Shown piece by piece: positions 29,416-40,501 of a DNA stretch of 64,000 nucleotides. Made by a program: the position numbers and the translations under genes. Source of the stretch: Halomonas sp. HL-93 (GTDB taxonomy: Bacteria; Pseudomonadota; Gammaproteobacteria; Pseudomonadales; Halomonadaceae). The stretch covers positions 3,968,001 to 4,032,000 of the forward strand of contig NZ_LT593974.1 in the NCBI RefSeq assembly GCF_900086985.1, read 5' to 3'. The notes below the pieces were generated by a model. The model saw nothing but the letters and a program-made list of their open reading frames with translations, had not been told where the DNA came from and did no database searches. Position 1 is the stretch's first letter. Every line of letters starts with the position of its first letter.

Positions 29416-30303
29416 ATGGCAGCTGCAAAAGAGATACGCACCCAGATTGGGAGCATTAAAAATACGCAGAAAATCACCAGTGCCATGGAAATGGTGGCTG
29501 CGTCGAAAATGCGTAAAGCGCAAGAGCTGATGAAGGCTAGCCAGCCTTACGCCAAGCAGATCCGCAACGTGGTCAGCCACCTTGCCGACGCCAACCCCGA
29601 GTATAAGCACGATTATATGCTTGAGCGGAGCGAGGTGAAGCGGGTCGGTTACATTGTGGTGTCTACTGACCGCGGTTTGTGCGGCGGTTTGAACCACAAC
29701 CTGTTCAAGGCCGTGGTGAAAGATGCCAAGGCCTGGCATCAGGAAGGCGCTGGGCTGGACTTCTGCGCCCTGGGCTCGAAGGCCAGCGGCTTTTTCCGCA
29801 ACTACGGGGGCAACCTGGTTGCTGCCAAGAGTGGATTAGGCGAGGCCCCGACGGTCGAAGGGTTGATCGGCAGTATTAAGGTCATGCTCGAAGCGTACGA
29901 TGAAGGCCGAATTGACCGTCTGTATGTGGTGCACAACGAGTTCGTTAACACCATGACTCAGCACCCGGTGGTACGTCAGCTACTTCCGCTGTCGACCAAC
30001 ATTGGCGAAGACGCTGAGCAAGACGAAGAAAACGCCCGTCCCGGAAGCTGGGACTACCTGTATGAGCCGGATGCTAAGGCGTTGTTGGATAGCCTGCTGG
30101 TTCGTTTCATTGAATCGCAGGTGTATCAGGCGGTCGTGGAAAACGGTGCGTGCGAACAGGCCGCCCGAATGATCGCCATGAAGAGTGCTACCGATAACGC
30201 GGGCAATCTGATTGACGATCTGGAAATGGTTTATAACAAGGCCCGTCAGGCCGCCATTACCCAGGAAATTTCCGAGATCGTCGGCGGCGCTTCGGCCGTA
30301 TAA
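29416..30303 (+). CDS. atpG: F1Fo ATP synthase subunit gamma
   Basis: Gamma is the central rotor shaft. The 295 residues carry the conserved N-terminal coiled-coil helix ([32 protein letters not shown]), [11 protein letters not shown], and the C-terminal helix with the family signature [12 protein letters not shown]. It is slightly longer than the E. coli subunit (287), with an acidic insertion [22 protein letters not shown], consistent with a halophile. Confidence 0.98.
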   Translation: MAAAKEIRTQIGSIKNTQKITSAMEMVAASKMRKAQELMKASQPYAKQIRNVVSHLADANPEYKHDYMLERSEVKRVGYIVVSTDRGLCGGLNHNLFKAVVKDAKAWHQEGAGLDFCALGSKASGFFRNYGGNLVAAKSGLGEAPTVEGLIGSIKVMLEAYDEGRIDRLYVVHNEFVNTMTQHPVVRQLLPLSTNIGEDAEQDEENARPGSWDYLYEPDAKALLDSLLVRFIESQVYQAVVENGACEQAARMIAMKSATDNAGNLIDDLEMVYNKARQAAITQEISEIVGGASAV

Positions 30304-31758
<1,455 letters not shown>

Positions 31759-31782
31759 TCCCGTCCATTAGGGGGATTCGCT

Positions 31783-32211
31783 ATGGCGAATAGCTTCACT
31801 TGCAATATCGTCAGCGCTGAAGCGTCCATCTACTCGGGATCGGTCGAGATGGTGGTTGCGTCTGGCATCACGGGCGATCTGGGTATTTTACCCGGACACG
31901 CTCCGCTGTTGACGGAACTTAAGCCTGGGCCGGTACGGGTGATTCACGATGGCGGCGAAGAAGAACACTTCTTCGTGACGGGTGGCTTCATGGAAGTTCA
32001 GCCCAACCTCGTGACCGTCTTGGCCGACGCTGCTTCGCGTGCCAGTGACCTCAATGAGGCCGCGGCAGAAGAAGCGCGTCAGCAAGCGCTGAAAGCCTTT
32101 AATGACAAGTCCTCGGAGCTCGACTATACCCGGGCTGCCGCGGAACTTGCCGAAGCCGTTGCCCAGCTGCGAACGATTCAGCAACTGCGCAAAAAAGCGG
32201 GTAAAGGCTAA
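31783..32211 (+). CDS. atpC: F1Fo ATP synthase subunit epsilon
   Basis: Epsilon sits on the rotor and regulates F1. The 142 residues have the N-terminal beta-sandwich ([34 protein letters not shown]) and a C-terminal helical pair rich in Ala and Arg. It ends the operon before a strong terminator. Confidence 0.97.
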   Translation: MANSFTCNIVSAEASIYSGSVEMVVASGITGDLGILPGHAPLLTELKPGPVRVIHDGGEEEHFFVTGGFMEVQPNLVTVLADAASRASDLNEAAAEEARQQALKAFNDKSSELDYTRAAAELAEAVAQLRTIQQLRKKAGKG

Positions 32212-32235
32212 CCGTCACGCTTAGCGTGCACAATA

Positions 32236-32278
32236 ACGCTCCTTAAACCCACTATAGGGTTTAAGGGGCGTTTTTTTT
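32236..32278 (+). terminator. Terminator of the atp operon
   Basis: A 15-bp stem with one G-U pair (32236-32250 with 32257-32271) and loop ACTATA runs into eight T, 24 bases after atpC. Confidence 0.95.
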
Positions 32279-32354
32279 GTCTGCTAGTATGGCAAACGCA
32301 ATCTGGCGAAAAGGAATGTCGGCGGTGTAGCGCGTCAGCGAAAAGGGGAATGCC

Positions 32355-33737
32355 ATGTCATTGAACGATGAAACCTTACAAGCACTAAAAGCCGAGCTGC
32401 TTGACGAGCTTGAAAAGGATACACCAGACAACGCGTTATTGGCCGAACGTTTGTCCGAGATCCGCTCGGCGGATATCGGCGAAATCCTGGAAGATTTAAT
32501 CGAAGAAGAGGAAGCGCTAGCCGAGGCGTTAGCGTTACTCGATATTTTGTCCACCGAGCGCGCCGCCAATGTCTTGGGCTATCTGCCGGGGGAAAGCCAG
32601 CTCGAGGTAGTAGGAGGGCTCTCGGATACCCATGTACTCAAGCTGCTGGAAGAAATGGGTTCCGATGAGCGTGCTGACCTATTCAACCTGCTTGATGAAG
32701 ACCGTCGTGAAGCGCTGCTGCGGCGCATGGCCCACCAGGAGCGGGAAGACCTTAAGCGCTTGGCCAGCTACGAAGAGGGTACCGCCGGGGCCATCATGAC
32801 CTCGGACTACGTGGCCATTGCCAGCGGCATGACGGTGTCTCAGGCCATGATGCGCGTGCGCCAGACCGCTCCTGACGCAGAAACTGTCTACCAGCTCTAT
32901 GTGCTGGACAGCGAAGGTCAACTGATTGGCACCATGTCGCTGCGACAGCTGATGGTCGCGCGCCCCGGAGCGCTGGTCGACGACATCATGATCAAGGACG
33001 TGATCAGCACCCCCGTGGATGAAGAACAGGAAGAAGTTGCCAAAATTGTGGCGCGTTATGACCTGTTGGCACTGCCGGTGTTAGATGCCGATGGCCGGAT
33101 GGTGGGTATTGTGACCCACGATGACGCCATGGACGTAGCAGAATCGGAAGCCACCGAAGATATCCACAAGGGGATGTCCATCGGCCAGTTGGAAGATGGT
33201 GTAAGTCGCGTGCCGCTATGGAGCCTTTATCGCAAACGGGTGTTCTGGCTGGTACTGCTGGTGTTTGCCAATCTATTTTCCGGCGCGGGGATTGCCTATT
33301 TCGAAGACACCATTGCGGCTCAGGTCGCCCTGGTATTCTTTCTGCCGTTGTTGATTGGCAGTGGCGGTAATGCGGGTGCTCAGGCAGCTACCTTGATGGT
33401 GCGTGGTATGGCGACCGGCGATGTCGGCGTAAAAGACTGGGGGAAAATGCTCGGGCGGGAACTGTTGGTGGCTGGCGCTCTCGGCATCACCATGGCAATT
33501 GCGGTCACCCCGATTGGGATTTTCCGCGGCGGCGAGGCGGTGGCCATTATTGTTGCGTTCAGCATGGTGACTATCGTGCTTTTTGGCAGCTTAATCGGCA
33601 TGTGCCTGCCGTTCGTGCTGGAACGCTTTAAGGTGGACCCTGCGACGGCGTCGGCACCGCTAGTGACAACGCTGATTGATGCGTCAGGCGTACTAATTTA
33701 TTTCAGCATTGCCACAGCCGTCTTGGCCCCTGTGTAA
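32355..33737 (+). CDS. mgtE: Magnesium transporter MgtE
   Basis: MgtE is a Mg2+ channel gated by cytosolic Mg2+. The 460 residues comprise an acidic N domain of helical repeats (about residues 1-130), a CBS pair (about 135-260), a plug helix, and five membrane helices (about 285-460) with the pore motif LPLLIGSGGNAGAQAATLMVRGMATGDV. AGGGG precedes the ATG. No Mg2+ riboswitch is seen in the short leader. Confidence 0.96.
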   Translation: MSLNDETLQALKAELLDELEKDTPDNALLAERLSEIRSADIGEILEDLIEEEEALAEALALLDILSTERAANVLGYLPGESQLEVVGGLSDTHVLKLLEEMGSDERADLFNLLDEDRREALLRRMAHQEREDLKRLASYEEGTAGAIMTSDYVAIASGMTVSQAMMRVRQTAPDAETVYQLYVLDSEGQLIGTMSLRQLMVARPGALVDDIMIKDVISTPVDEEQEEVAKIVARYDLLALPVLDADGRMVGIVTHDDAMDVAESEATEDIHKGMSIGQLEDGVSRVPLWSLYRKRVFWLVLLVFANLFSGAGIAYFEDTIAAQVALVFFLPLLIGSGGNAGAQAATLMVRGMATGDVGVKDWGKMLGRELLVAGALGITMAIAVTPIGIFRGGEAVAIIVAFSMVTIVLFGSLIGMCLPFVLERFKVDPATASAPLVTTLIDASGVLIYFSIATAVLAPV

Positions 33738-33749
33738 GCTAGCCGTAAT

Positions 33750-34943
33750 TTACTGCATGGTGTGGCTGGCAGCGCGGGTAATAAACATGACTTCCACGTG
33801 CCCTAACCATTCGATATCACTGGCTAGCGCTTTTAGTTGGCTGGCGAGGCATTGGGGCGGCTGATGGACGGCATCGCCAATGATCAACGACACCGATATT
33901 TTATCGTCCAAGTAATGCAGCTGTAGCTCGCTAAGCGTTCGCCAAACCGGATGTCTGTACCATCGCGCATCGAGTTCTGCCTCTACTTCTGGGCGCAACG
34001 GTAAGCCGGGCAAACGGCTTGGGTCGCCTTCACCAGCGTCGTCTTCCGGGTCAATATGGAAGATGACATCGGTTAACGCCGGGAACTGATGGCGCAGGCG
34101 GCGGCTCACCTCATTGCCAATTTCGTGGGCCTCCGAGACGGTAATCTTGGGGCCGACCACAATATGTAAATCGACCATTACCCAGCCAGCGGACTGACGG
34201 GTGCGCAGGTCGTGCACGCTGTCCACCCCAGGTACGGCGCATGCAACGTCGTGCATTTGCTGTTGGGCATCTTCGGGAAGCGCAGTGTCGACCAGCTCGC
34301 GGGCAGATTCCCACAGCAAATCCCAACCAACTTTACCGACCAGTAAACCGACAATGATGGCGGCAACCGCATCTAACCAGCCTAGGCCAAACTGGGCACC
34401 GAGCAGGGCAATTAATACCACCGCAGTGGAGAGCGCATCGCTGCGCGAGTGCCAAGCATTCGCCTCAAGCAACTTAGAGCCAACCCGCTTGGCGACTTGC
34501 ATGGTGTAGCGGAAAATCCATTCCTTAGCGAATAAGGCGACAATGGTAACCAGGATAGCGATCAGCCCGGGGGCGGAAACGTGCGCACCACTAAACAGCC
34601 GATCCAAGCTTGACCAGGCAATCCCCCCCGCGACGAAGATCAGAACACTGCCGAGCAACAGTGTGGTGAGAGTTTCAATGCGTCCGTGACCGTACTGGTG
34701 GTCTTCATCAGGCGCTTGACGGCCGTAATGAATCGCCGTTAAAACAAAACCATCGGTGACCAAATCCGAAAAGGAATGGACGGCATCGGCGATTAACGCA
34801 GCGGACCCTACCCAAAAGCCTATCAGTAGTTTTATGACGCCCAATAACGCATCCAGCCACGCGCCAATATACGTGACGCGCTTTGCCTCGTGGGTTTGCA
34901 GCTGCGGGTCTTGGACAACCGATGAGTCGACGCTTTGAGTCAT
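33750..34943 (-). CDS. Cation diffusion facilitator family metal exporter
   Basis: CDF proteins export Zn2+, Fe2+, Mn2+ or related ions in exchange for protons. The product has six membrane helices and the metal-site motif HSFSDLVTD in helix 2 and the HSRSDALST motif in helix 5, then a cytosolic dimerisation domain (about residues 215-300, DVACAVPGVDSVHDLRTRQSAGWVMVDLHI). A further C-terminal 90-100 residues extend beyond FieF. I start at the ATG at 34943 because AAGG lies upstream; a GTG at 34967 is possible. It converges on mgtE. The metal cannot be deduced by eye. Confidence 0.9.
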   Translation of the reverse strand: MTQSVDSSVVQDPQLQTHEAKRVTYIGAWLDALLGVIKLLIGFWVGSAALIADAVHSFSDLVTDGFVLTAIHYGRQAPDEDHQYGHGRIETLTTLLLGSVLIFVAGGIAWSSLDRLFSGAHVSAPGLIAILVTIVALFAKEWIFRYTMQVAKRVGSKLLEANAWHSRSDALSTAVVLIALLGAQFGLGWLDAVAAIIVGLLVGKVGWDLLWESARELVDTALPEDAQQQMHDVACAVPGVDSVHDLRTRQSAGWVMVDLHIVVGPKITVSEAHEIGNEVSRRLRHQFPALTDVIFHIDPEDDAGEGDPSRLPGLPLRPEVEAELDARWYRHPVWRTLSELQLHYLDDKISVSLIIGDAVHQPPQCLASQLKALASDIEWLGHVEVMFITRAASHTMQ

Positions 34944-35133
34944 GAGGTACCTTGTAGGGACGCACACTAGCTAATAGTAGGCCCCATTGTAGCGCACTCA
35001 CCTACGCGCTCTATAGTCCTTGATTGAACCGGTTTTTATTAGCCACAAATGCTAACGGCGGACAAGTTTGCCCGGGATGTGTATCCTTAATCGCCGATGT
35101 ATCCCCTCAACCGGGAGTAAATGAGGAATAGCA

Positions 35134-35934
35134 ATGGATTGGCTTCAGATCGTGGTATTAGCACTGGTTCAGGGGGTGTCTGAATTTCTGCCGGTATCCA
35201 GCTCTGCCCATTTGATTTTGGTGCCTGTGCTCACCGAATGGGAAGATCAGGGGCTGGCCTTTGATGTGGCGCTGCATTTGGGCAGTCTTTCGGCGGTGGT
35301 CGTCTATTTTCGCCACGAACTATGGCAGATGGTGTCGAGTTGTCTCGCCGCCCTGAAAGGCCAACGCATCGACCGCGATGCGCGCTTGGCCGTCTGGGTT
35401 ATCCTCGCCACGCTGCCAGTCTGCGCGGTGGGATTTTTAATGCGCGATGTGGTGGCAGAACATATGCGGTCTACGCTGATTATCGGCTTGAGCCTGGTAT
35501 TTTTCGGCCTTTGGCTGGGCTACGCTGATTGGCAAAAACGCGGGTCGCGTAGCGAGTATCAATTGACTTTCAGAGATGCCCTGTTGATTGGCGCGGCTCA
35601 GGTATTGGCATTGATTCCCGGCACATCGCGCTCGGGCATTACCATGACCGCTGCGCTGATGCTGGGGATGAGCCGCGAGGGCGCGGCGCGTTTTTCCTTT
35701 CTGCTGTCTATTCCGGTGATTGTGTTGGCTGGCGGCCTAGAGGCAATAGAGCTCATTGGCCAACCCAATCCAGTTGATGGTTCGGCGATGCTAGCCGGGA
35801 CGCTGCTTTCGGGGTTAAGCGCGTATGCGTGTATTCATTTTTTCCTGGCGCTGATCAAACGGTTGGGGATGCAACCCTTCGTGTTATATCGCGTGCTTTT
35901 TGGCATTTGGCTGCTATGGTTTTTTCATGGTTAG
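35134..35934 (+). CDS. uppP: Undecaprenyl-diphosphatase UppP (BacA)
   Basis: UppP dephosphorylates undecaprenyl pyrophosphate, recycling the lipid carrier for cell-wall synthesis; extra copies give bacitracin resistance. The 266 residues form about eight membrane helices with the two active-site motifs, VQGVSEFLPVSSSAHL near the N-terminus and LIPGTSRSGITM in the middle. It lies 15 bases before apbE. Confidence 0.96.
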   Translation: MDWLQIVVLALVQGVSEFLPVSSSAHLILVPVLTEWEDQGLAFDVALHLGSLSAVVVYFRHELWQMVSSCLAALKGQRIDRDARLAVWVILATLPVCAVGFLMRDVVAEHMRSTLIIGLSLVFFGLWLGYADWQKRGSRSEYQLTFRDALLIGAAQVLALIPGTSRSGITMTAALMLGMSREGAARFSFLLSIPVIVLAGGLEAIELIGQPNPVDGSAMLAGTLLSGLSAYACIHFFLALIKRLGMQPFVLYRVLFGIWLLWFFHG

Positions 35935-35949
35935 GGTGGGGTAACTACG

Positions 35950-37068
35950 ATGCAGCAAGGGTGTTCTTTGCAAAGCTATTACGGGTTGATCGTGCTACTG
36001 CTGATAGCATTGACGGGCTGTTCAGAAGAGGACCGCCCGCTGGAATCGCCAGTCAAACTAGAAGGCAATATATTTGGCACCTTCTATCAAGTCACCATGG
36101 CGGATCCGCTTACTCAAGGGCAGGTCAACGAGCTTGAAGCGGGTATCGAAGAGGAACTGGAAAGCGTTGACCAGTCCATGTCCACCTACCGCGACGATGC
36201 CGAACTAATGGCCTTCAACCAAGCGCCGCTAGGCGAATGGCAACCGTTATCCGACGGGCTGATTGACGTGATGGCGATTAGTCAGTCGATTGCCGAGGCA
36301 AGCGATGGCGCCTTCGATATTACCATTGGCGATTTGGTCAACCTGTGGAGCTTTGGTCCCGAGGCTCGCCCTGAAGAAGTGCCTTCCGATCAAGAGCTTG
36401 ACGAACGGCTGGGGCGGGTGGGCTTTGATGCTATAGACCTCGACCCGCAAGCGCTTGAAGCCCGGCGAACCCGGGATGTGTTTGTCGATCTTTCGGCCAT
36501 CGCCAAAGGGTATGCCACCGACCGCGTCGCTGCATACTTGGATCAACAGGGAATAGAGCACTACCTGGTCAATCTTGGCGGTGATTTGATTACCCGCGGC
36601 TATCGCAATATAGATGAGCAAACGGCGTGGCGCATCGGCATTGAGGTGCCTGAGAATGGTGAGCAGCGCGCCGAACATGTCCTGCCGCTTGATTCGATTT
36701 CGGTGGCCACATCAGGCGATTATCGGCACTATTTTGAAGCCGATGGAAAGCGCTATTCGCACACCATTGATCCGCGTAATGGCAAGCCGATTACCCACGA
36801 CTTAGCATCGGTCTCGGTCTTTCATCCCTCTAACGCCTGGGCCGATGGTTGGGCGACCGCGCTAATGGTGGCGGGCGATGAAGAAGGCATGGATTTGGCT
36901 AGTGAGCATGATTTGAATGTTCTGATGCTGATCCGCGAGGGGGATAAATGGCGAAGTGTAGCGAGCCCTGGCTTTGCTCAGCATTTTGGTGATGAACTCA
37001 TCGAATCGTTAGACATAGAGATTGCGTCTGCCCGCGCGGACGATCGTGAAACCGCGACAGGTGATTAA
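35950..37068 (+). CDS. apbE: FAD:protein FMN transferase ApbE, lipoprotein
   Basis: ApbE attaches FMN covalently to Thr residues of proteins such as NqrB, NqrC and RnfG. The 372-residue protein has a lipoprotein signal (LIALTGC, Cys about residue 25), then NIFGTFYQVTM, VDQSMSTYRDDAELMAFN, DLSAIAKGYATDRV, and the Mg/FAD-binding region SVATSGDYRHYFEADGKRY with HTIDPRNGKPI and ADGWATALMVAG. It overlaps no neighbour and ends one base before the glmU ATG. Confidence 0.95.
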   Translation: MQQGCSLQSYYGLIVLLLIALTGCSEEDRPLESPVKLEGNIFGTFYQVTMADPLTQGQVNELEAGIEEELESVDQSMSTYRDDAELMAFNQAPLGEWQPLSDGLIDVMAISQSIAEASDGAFDITIGDLVNLWSFGPEARPEEVPSDQELDERLGRVGFDAIDLDPQALEARRTRDVFVDLSAIAKGYATDRVAAYLDQQGIEHYLVNLGGDLITRGYRNIDEQTAWRIGIEVPENGEQRAEHVLPLDSISVATSGDYRHYFEADGKRYSHTIDPRNGKPITHDLASVSVFHPSNAWADGWATALMVAGDEEGMDLASEHDLNVLMLIREGDKWRSVASPGFAQHFGDELIESLDIEIASARADDRETATGD

Positions 37069-37069
37069 C

Positions 37070-38455
37070 ATGCAAGAACTCGATATTGTCATTCTCGCGG
37101 CCGGTAAAGGTACCCGAATGCGTTCTCAGACGCCTAAGGTGCTGCATACGCTGGCTGGCAAACCAATGGTCCAGCACGTGCTCGACACGGCCGCTGGGCT
37201 TTGCCCCGCCCGCACCCATGTTGTGATTGGTCACGGTGCAGAGCAATTGCGTGAGGCGCTGGTTAATTATCCTGTCCAATTTGCTGTTCAGGCTGAGCAA
37301 AAAGGCACGGGTCATGCGGTCGCCCAAGCGCTGCCGCAATTGGGCAGCGGCAAGGTGTTGTTGCTGTACGGTGACGTACCGTTAATTCACCGCGAGTCGC
37401 TGGCGGCCTTGCTGGCGCAGGTGGATGACCAGCAAATGGGGCTGTTAACCGTCACATTGGATGATCCCAACGGCTATGGTCGCATTGTGCGCAATACACA
37501 AGGCGAGGCGGTGGCGATTGTCGAACAGAAAGATGCTACTGAGGAACAGCTTGCCATTACTGAGTGCAACACTGGAATGATGGCGATGACCAGTGAACAA
37601 TTGAAACGCTGGATGCCCCAGCTTTCGGCAGATAACGCCCAGGGTGAATACTACCTCACCGATGTAATTGCCATGGCGGCAAGTGAGGGCGTTAAAGTGT
37701 CTACCGCTCAACCTGCCACTACCATTGAGGTCGAAGGGGTAAATAACCGTGCTCAAATGGCGCGCTTGGAGCGAGCCTATCAAGCCCGAGTGGCCGAAAA
37801 ACTGATGGCCCAGGGCGTTGCATTAGCGGACCCGGCTCGGCTTGATGTACGTGGCAAGCTTACCTGCGGTCATGATGTGTTTATCGACGTGGGCTGCGTG
37901 TTTGAAGGCGAGGTTGAGTTAGGCGAGGGTGTGCGCATTGGCCCTTATTGCGTGATTAAAAATAGCACCATCGGCGCAGAAAGCGTAGTGGATTCCCACA
38001 GCGTTATCGACACCACCGTAGCCGCCGGGCTTAACCAGATTGGGCCCTTTGCACGGCTACGACCCGGTACTCGTTTAGCGGTTAAGGCAAAAGTCGGCAA
38101 CTTTGTTGAGACGAAAAACGTTGATGTGGGTGAAGGCAGCAAAATCAATCATTTGAGTTACGTAGGTGATGCCAGTCTTGGACGTGGCGTCAATGTGGGC
38201 GCGGGCACGATCACCTGCAATTACGATGGCGCGAACAAGCATCACACAGCGATTGGTGATCATGCCTTTATCGGCTCTAATACCGCCTTGGTGGCGCCGG
38301 TGAGCATTGGGGAAGGGGCCACGGTGGGGGCTGGTTCCACCATCGCCAAGGACGTCAGCGATCACGCCCTGGCCGTGTCGCGAGGGCGCCAATTAGAGAA
38401 AAGCGATTGGCAACGTCCGCGCGGAAGCACAGACTCTAGTGCTAAGAATCATTAA
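37070..38455 (+). CDS. glmU: Bifunctional GlcNAc-1-phosphate uridyltransferase / GlcN-1-phosphate acetyltransferase GlmU
   Basis: GlmU makes UDP-GlcNAc for peptidoglycan and lipopolysaccharide. The N-terminal pyrophosphorylase domain (residues 1 to about 230) starts VILAAGKGTRMRSQTPKVLH; the C-terminal left-handed beta-helix acetyltransferase (about 250-461) shows the hexapeptide repeats with RPGTRL, GNFVETKN, NHLSYVGDA, CNYDGANKHHT and IGSNTALVAPV. I start at 37070, preceded by ACAGGTGA. The next gene, glmS, supplies the start of the same pathway. Confidence 0.98.
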   Translation: MQELDIVILAAGKGTRMRSQTPKVLHTLAGKPMVQHVLDTAAGLCPARTHVVIGHGAEQLREALVNYPVQFAVQAEQKGTGHAVAQALPQLGSGKVLLLYGDVPLIHRESLAALLAQVDDQQMGLLTVTLDDPNGYGRIVRNTQGEAVAIVEQKDATEEQLAITECNTGMMAMTSEQLKRWMPQLSADNAQGEYYLTDVIAMAASEGVKVSTAQPATTIEVEGVNNRAQMARLERAYQARVAEKLMAQGVALADPARLDVRGKLTCGHDVFIDVGCVFEGEVELGEGVRIGPYCVIKNSTIGAESVVDSHSVIDTTVAAGLNQIGPFARLRPGTRLAVKAKVGNFVETKNVDVGEGSKINHLSYVGDASLGRGVNVGAGTITCNYDGANKHHTAIGDHAFIGSNTALVAPVSIGEGATVGAGSTIAKDVSDHALAVSRGRQLEKSDWQRPRGSTDSSAKNH

Positions 38456-38529
38456 AAGGATGTATTCATATTCCAATTTAGCCGGTTTACCTTTTCCGCG
38501 CATTGGATGAATAACTCAGGAGAGCTGTT

Positions 38530-40359
38530 ATGTGTGGCATTGTGGCCGCCGTTGCCCAGCGCAACGTCCAGGGCATCTTACTGGAAGGATTGAAACGTCT
38601 TGAATACCGCGGCTACGACTCGGCGGGCATGACGGTGTTCGACGGGCGCGCGCTGACGCGCCATCGGGCGGTAGGCAAGGTGGCGGCGTTATCCAGCAAG
38701 CTGGAGGCAGTCGGATTGCCCGGTAAAGCAGGCATTGCCCATACCCGCTGGGCCACTCACGGCAAGCCTTCCGAAGACAACGCCCATCCTCACCACAGCG
38801 GTGAGCAGGTTGCTGTTGTTCACAATGGCATTATCGAAAATTACGAAGCCATTAAAGAACGGCTGCAAACCAGTGGCTACCGTTTTACCTCAGAAACCGA
38901 TACCGAAGTTATTGCTCACTTACTAACTGAGAAGCTGGATAGCGGGCTTAGTTTATTTGATGCCACCCAGCAGATCGTTAACGGCTTGGGCGGCGCTTAT
39001 GCGCTGGGTGTGATGAGCGCCAACGCCCCGGGCGTAGTTGTCGGGGCACGGCAGGGTAGTCCCCTGGTGGTGGGCGTCGGGATTGGCGAAGCATTTTTAG
39101 CCTCTGATCCGCTGGCCCTTCTCCAGGTAACCGACCGATTCATCTATCTGGAGGAGGGGGATCTGGTCGAACTGCGCGAGCAGGGTGCTATTCGTATCGT
39201 CGACCGCGATGGAAAAGCGGTTGAACGGCCGATCCAAACGTTTGAACATGGCGATGGCGCGGCGAGTAAAGGCGACTACCGCCATTTCATGCTCAAGGAA
39301 ATCTTTGAGCAGCCCGAGGTGATTCGGGCTGCGCTTGAAGGGCGTTTAAGCGACGATCACGTATTGGTGGAAAGCTTTGGTCCCGATGCCCCAGCCATTT
39401 TCCAATCCACCAAGCAAATTCATATTATTGCCTGTGGCACCAGCTATCACGCTGGCCTGGTCGCTCGCTATTGGTTGGAGCGTTACGCCGGCATTCCGGT
39501 ACAGGTAGAAGTCGCCTCCGAGTATCGTTACCGTTACCCCGTGGTACCCGAGGGCACGCTGTTCGTCACGCTCTCCCAATCTGGTGAAACCGCCGATACC
39601 CTGGCCGCACTGCGTTATGCAAAACAACTGAATTACGTTGGCACGTTGGCGATTTGTAACGTACCGGGCAGCTCGTTAGTGCGTGAATCGGATGTGACCC
39701 TAATGACCCGGGCAGGGCCCGAAATTGGGGTTGCCTCGACCAAAGCCTTTACTACCCAGCTTATTGGGCTAATGCTGCTGACACTGGCGATCAGCAGGGT
39801 GCATGGCTGTCATGATCATCACGCTGATATTGTCTCGGCGTTAAAAACCTTACCCGCGCTTTGCCAGCAGGTACTGGCGCTAGACCCGGCAATCGAAATA
39901 CTGTCAGAGGCGTTTGCCGAAAAACACCATGCCCTATTTTTGGGCCGTGGTGCTCACTTCCCAGTAGCCCTTGAGGGGGCGCTTAAGCTCAAAGAAATTT
40001 CCTATATCCATGCGGAAGCCTATCCCGCCGGTGAGCTCAAGCACGGACCGTTGGCGCTGGTGGATGCCGATATGCCGGTGATCTCGGTGGCACCTAACGA
40101 TGATCTGCTCGAAAAGCTTAAGTCGAACCTGCAGGAAGTGCGCGCGCGCGGCGGGCAGCTGTTTGTGTTTGCCGATGAGCAGGTGGGTATCGAAGAACGC
40201 GACGACATTCGCGTATTGCGCTTACCGCATATCCACGAAGCGCTGACCCCGCTGCTGTATACGCTGCCGCTCCAACTGCTGAGTTACCACGTAGCGGTAC
40301 TTAAAGGCACCGATGTGGATCAGCCGCGCAACCTGGCGAAAAGCGTCACGGTAGAGTAA
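38530..40359 (+). CDS. glmS: Glutamine-fructose-6-phosphate aminotransferase GlmS
   Basis: GlmS makes glucosamine-6-phosphate from fructose-6-phosphate and glutamine. The 609 residues match the family. The N-terminal glutaminase starts with the catalytic Cys ([10 protein letters not shown]) and has [18 protein letters not shown]; two SIS sugar-isomerase domains follow, with [14 protein letters not shown] and [17 protein letters not shown], and the C-terminus reads LAKSVTVE. The 74-base leader shows no glmS ribozyme. Confidence 0.98.
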   Translation: MCGIVAAVAQRNVQGILLEGLKRLEYRGYDSAGMTVFDGRALTRHRAVGKVAALSSKLEAVGLPGKAGIAHTRWATHGKPSEDNAHPHHSGEQVAVVHNGIIENYEAIKERLQTSGYRFTSETDTEVIAHLLTEKLDSGLSLFDATQQIVNGLGGAYALGVMSANAPGVVVGARQGSPLVVGVGIGEAFLASDPLALLQVTDRFIYLEEGDLVELREQGAIRIVDRDGKAVERPIQTFEHGDGAASKGDYRHFMLKEIFEQPEVIRAALEGRLSDDHVLVESFGPDAPAIFQSTKQIHIIACGTSYHAGLVARYWLERYAGIPVQVEVASEYRYRYPVVPEGTLFVTLSQSGETADTLAALRYAKQLNYVGTLAICNVPGSSLVRESDVTLMTRAGPEIGVASTKAFTTQLIGLMLLTLAISRVHGCHDHHADIVSALKTLPALCQQVLALDPAIEILSEAFAEKHHALFLGRGAHFPVALEGALKLKEISYIHAEAYPAGELKHGPLALVDADMPVISVAPNDDLLEKLKSNLQEVRARGGQLFVFADEQVGIEERDDIRVLRLPHIHEALTPLLYTLPLQLLSYHVAVLKGTDVDQPRNLAKSVTVE

Positions 40360-40501
40360 ACAGGATCCTTGGCCACAGTTCGGCGTTTTTGTCGGCTGTG
40401 GTCAACCGTTGTTGGCAATGTTGCATTGCCACATTCCATTAGGCAGCTTATTATTATGGCGGTTTATCCTTCCTCCGATCTACCGCAGGGATTTTTTCGC
40501 T

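Noticed and set aside
38456..38529. Possible glmS ribozyme or riboswitch in the glmS leader
   Set aside because: The gap is short and no glmS ribozyme features are seen; the element is known mainly from Gram-positive bacteria.
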